Source: Monomorium pharaonis (lineage: Eukaryota > Arthropoda > Insecta > Hymenoptera > Formicidae). From it: a stretch of 64,000 bases of DNA. Position 1 is the stretch's first letter, and the number at the start of each line of letters is the position of its first letter. The notes under the pieces are model-generated. The model did no database searches, was not told the DNA's origin, and saw nothing but the letters and a program-made list of their open reading frames with translations. The position numbers were made by a program, and so were the translations under genes. The stretch lies in NCBI RefSeq assembly GCF_013373865.1, contig NC_050468.1, positions 19,052,774-19,116,773 on the forward strand, read 5' to 3'. This document shows positions 63,560-64,000 of this stretch, in pieces.

Positions 63560-63650
63560 AATTTTTTGTTTTGTCCTTTTTTTAAATAAATTATTTAAAA
63601 AATCACACAAGAAATATCAGCATTAACAATAATATCCTACTAAGATTAAG
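63560..63650 (+). repeat. SINE-like dispersed repeat, partial copy C
   Basis: AAAATCACACAAGAAATATCAG and the following CATTAA match the 3' block of copies A (about 2590-2620) and B (about 27870-27905). The B-box-like 5' part is absent, so this is a 3' fragment or a more diverged member. Confidence 0.35.
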
Positions 63651-64000
63651 AACAAATAAAGTTCTTTAATCAATTGTTTTTTATATATGTCTATTAAAAA
63701 TATGTATCTATCTATAATATTCGTTGTCTTTATGTATCTATCTATTAAAAAGAAATAAAATTGCTCTCGTAGACACTTCTCAAAAGTTTCAAGGAAGGAT
63801 TTTATAATTTTTCATCCTTCTGTCTATCACTATTCACATTATGAAATTCGTTGTCGATAATCCTATAAATTTGCTGAAGTGTGTATCGTGTTTACCCGAC
63901 GAAGGATCCCTCCGTAGGAGTTTCAAGACGAAGATACTGACAGAGTATCGAAGGACGTTTCTAGCAAGTGAGAACGTTGCAGTTGACGTGAAATCTTTAC
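63651..64000. other. AT-rich then GC-richer DNA at the window edge
   Basis: A duplicated TATGTATCTATCTAT word lies at about 63700-63745. From about 63880 to the end the sequence becomes GC-richer and CpG-containing, which may be the start of another island continuing past the window. No gene is supported. Confidence 0.35.

Overview
The window looks like nuclear DNA of an animal, most probably an insect and possibly a hymenopteran such as an ant. The background is strongly AT-rich. It is broken every few kilobases by CpG-rich islands of roughly 0.3-1.5 kb that have no single dominant reading frame. There are simple repeats, hairpin elements that look like MITEs, and one decayed non-LTR retrotransposon. 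There is no bacterial gene organisation. The species call is inference from composition and repeat style, not from a recognised gene.

No intact protein-coding gene was recognised on either strand. The long open frames all sit in the GC-rich islands, overlap one another on both strands, and resemble no family I know. The one clear protein homology is a 5'-truncated LINE 3' end (42456-43386). It keeps the FADD reverse-transcriptase motif and the conserved C-terminus but carries a frameshift and two stops. A second, unidentified decayed coding remnant with many Cys and Lys codons lies at about 29.43-30.40 kb.

The most interesting signal is on the minus strand. At 61327/61328 and at 26888/26889 a strong 3' splice site (pyrimidine tract ending in CAG) directly abuts a strong 5' splice site (GTGAGT, GTACGT). 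This is the ratchet-point or recursive splice site architecture known from very long introns of Drosophila and vertebrate genes. At 61 kb the motif is followed by a possible 45-nt open exon ending at GAG|GTCAGT. A weaker same-strand candidate lies at 7327/7328. The simplest reading is that much or all of the window is one very long intron of a minus-strand gene whose exons lie outside, and that the ORF-poor GC islands are candidate regulatory sequence.

Layout. 0-9.4 kb: AT-rich DNA with islands at 0.5, 2.8 and 3.8-4.8 kb, one SINE-like repeat copy and a perfect 26-bp hairpin. 9.4-26.3 kb: islands at 10.1, 12.3-12.96, 13.2-13.7, 18.0, 19.4, 21.0, 22.2-22.9 and 24.8-26.3 kb, separated by AT-rich DNA. 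26.9 kb: recursive splice motif. 27-31.5 kb: AT-rich, second SINE-like copy and the coding remnant. 31.5-35.2 kb: islands. 35.2-38 kb: a cluster of three hairpin/MITE elements. 38.1-42.4 kb: one island, then AT-rich. 42.5-43.4 kb: LINE. 43.4-57.8 kb: alternating islands and AT-rich DNA, a third large hairpin element at 50.7 kb, a G-quadruplex motif at 49.43 kb and a (CT)30 tract at 57.5 kb. 57.9-64 kb: two degenerate MITE-like elements, an island at 59.6-60.2 kb, the strongest recursive splice motif, an island at 62.7-63.35 kb and a partial SINE-like copy near the end.
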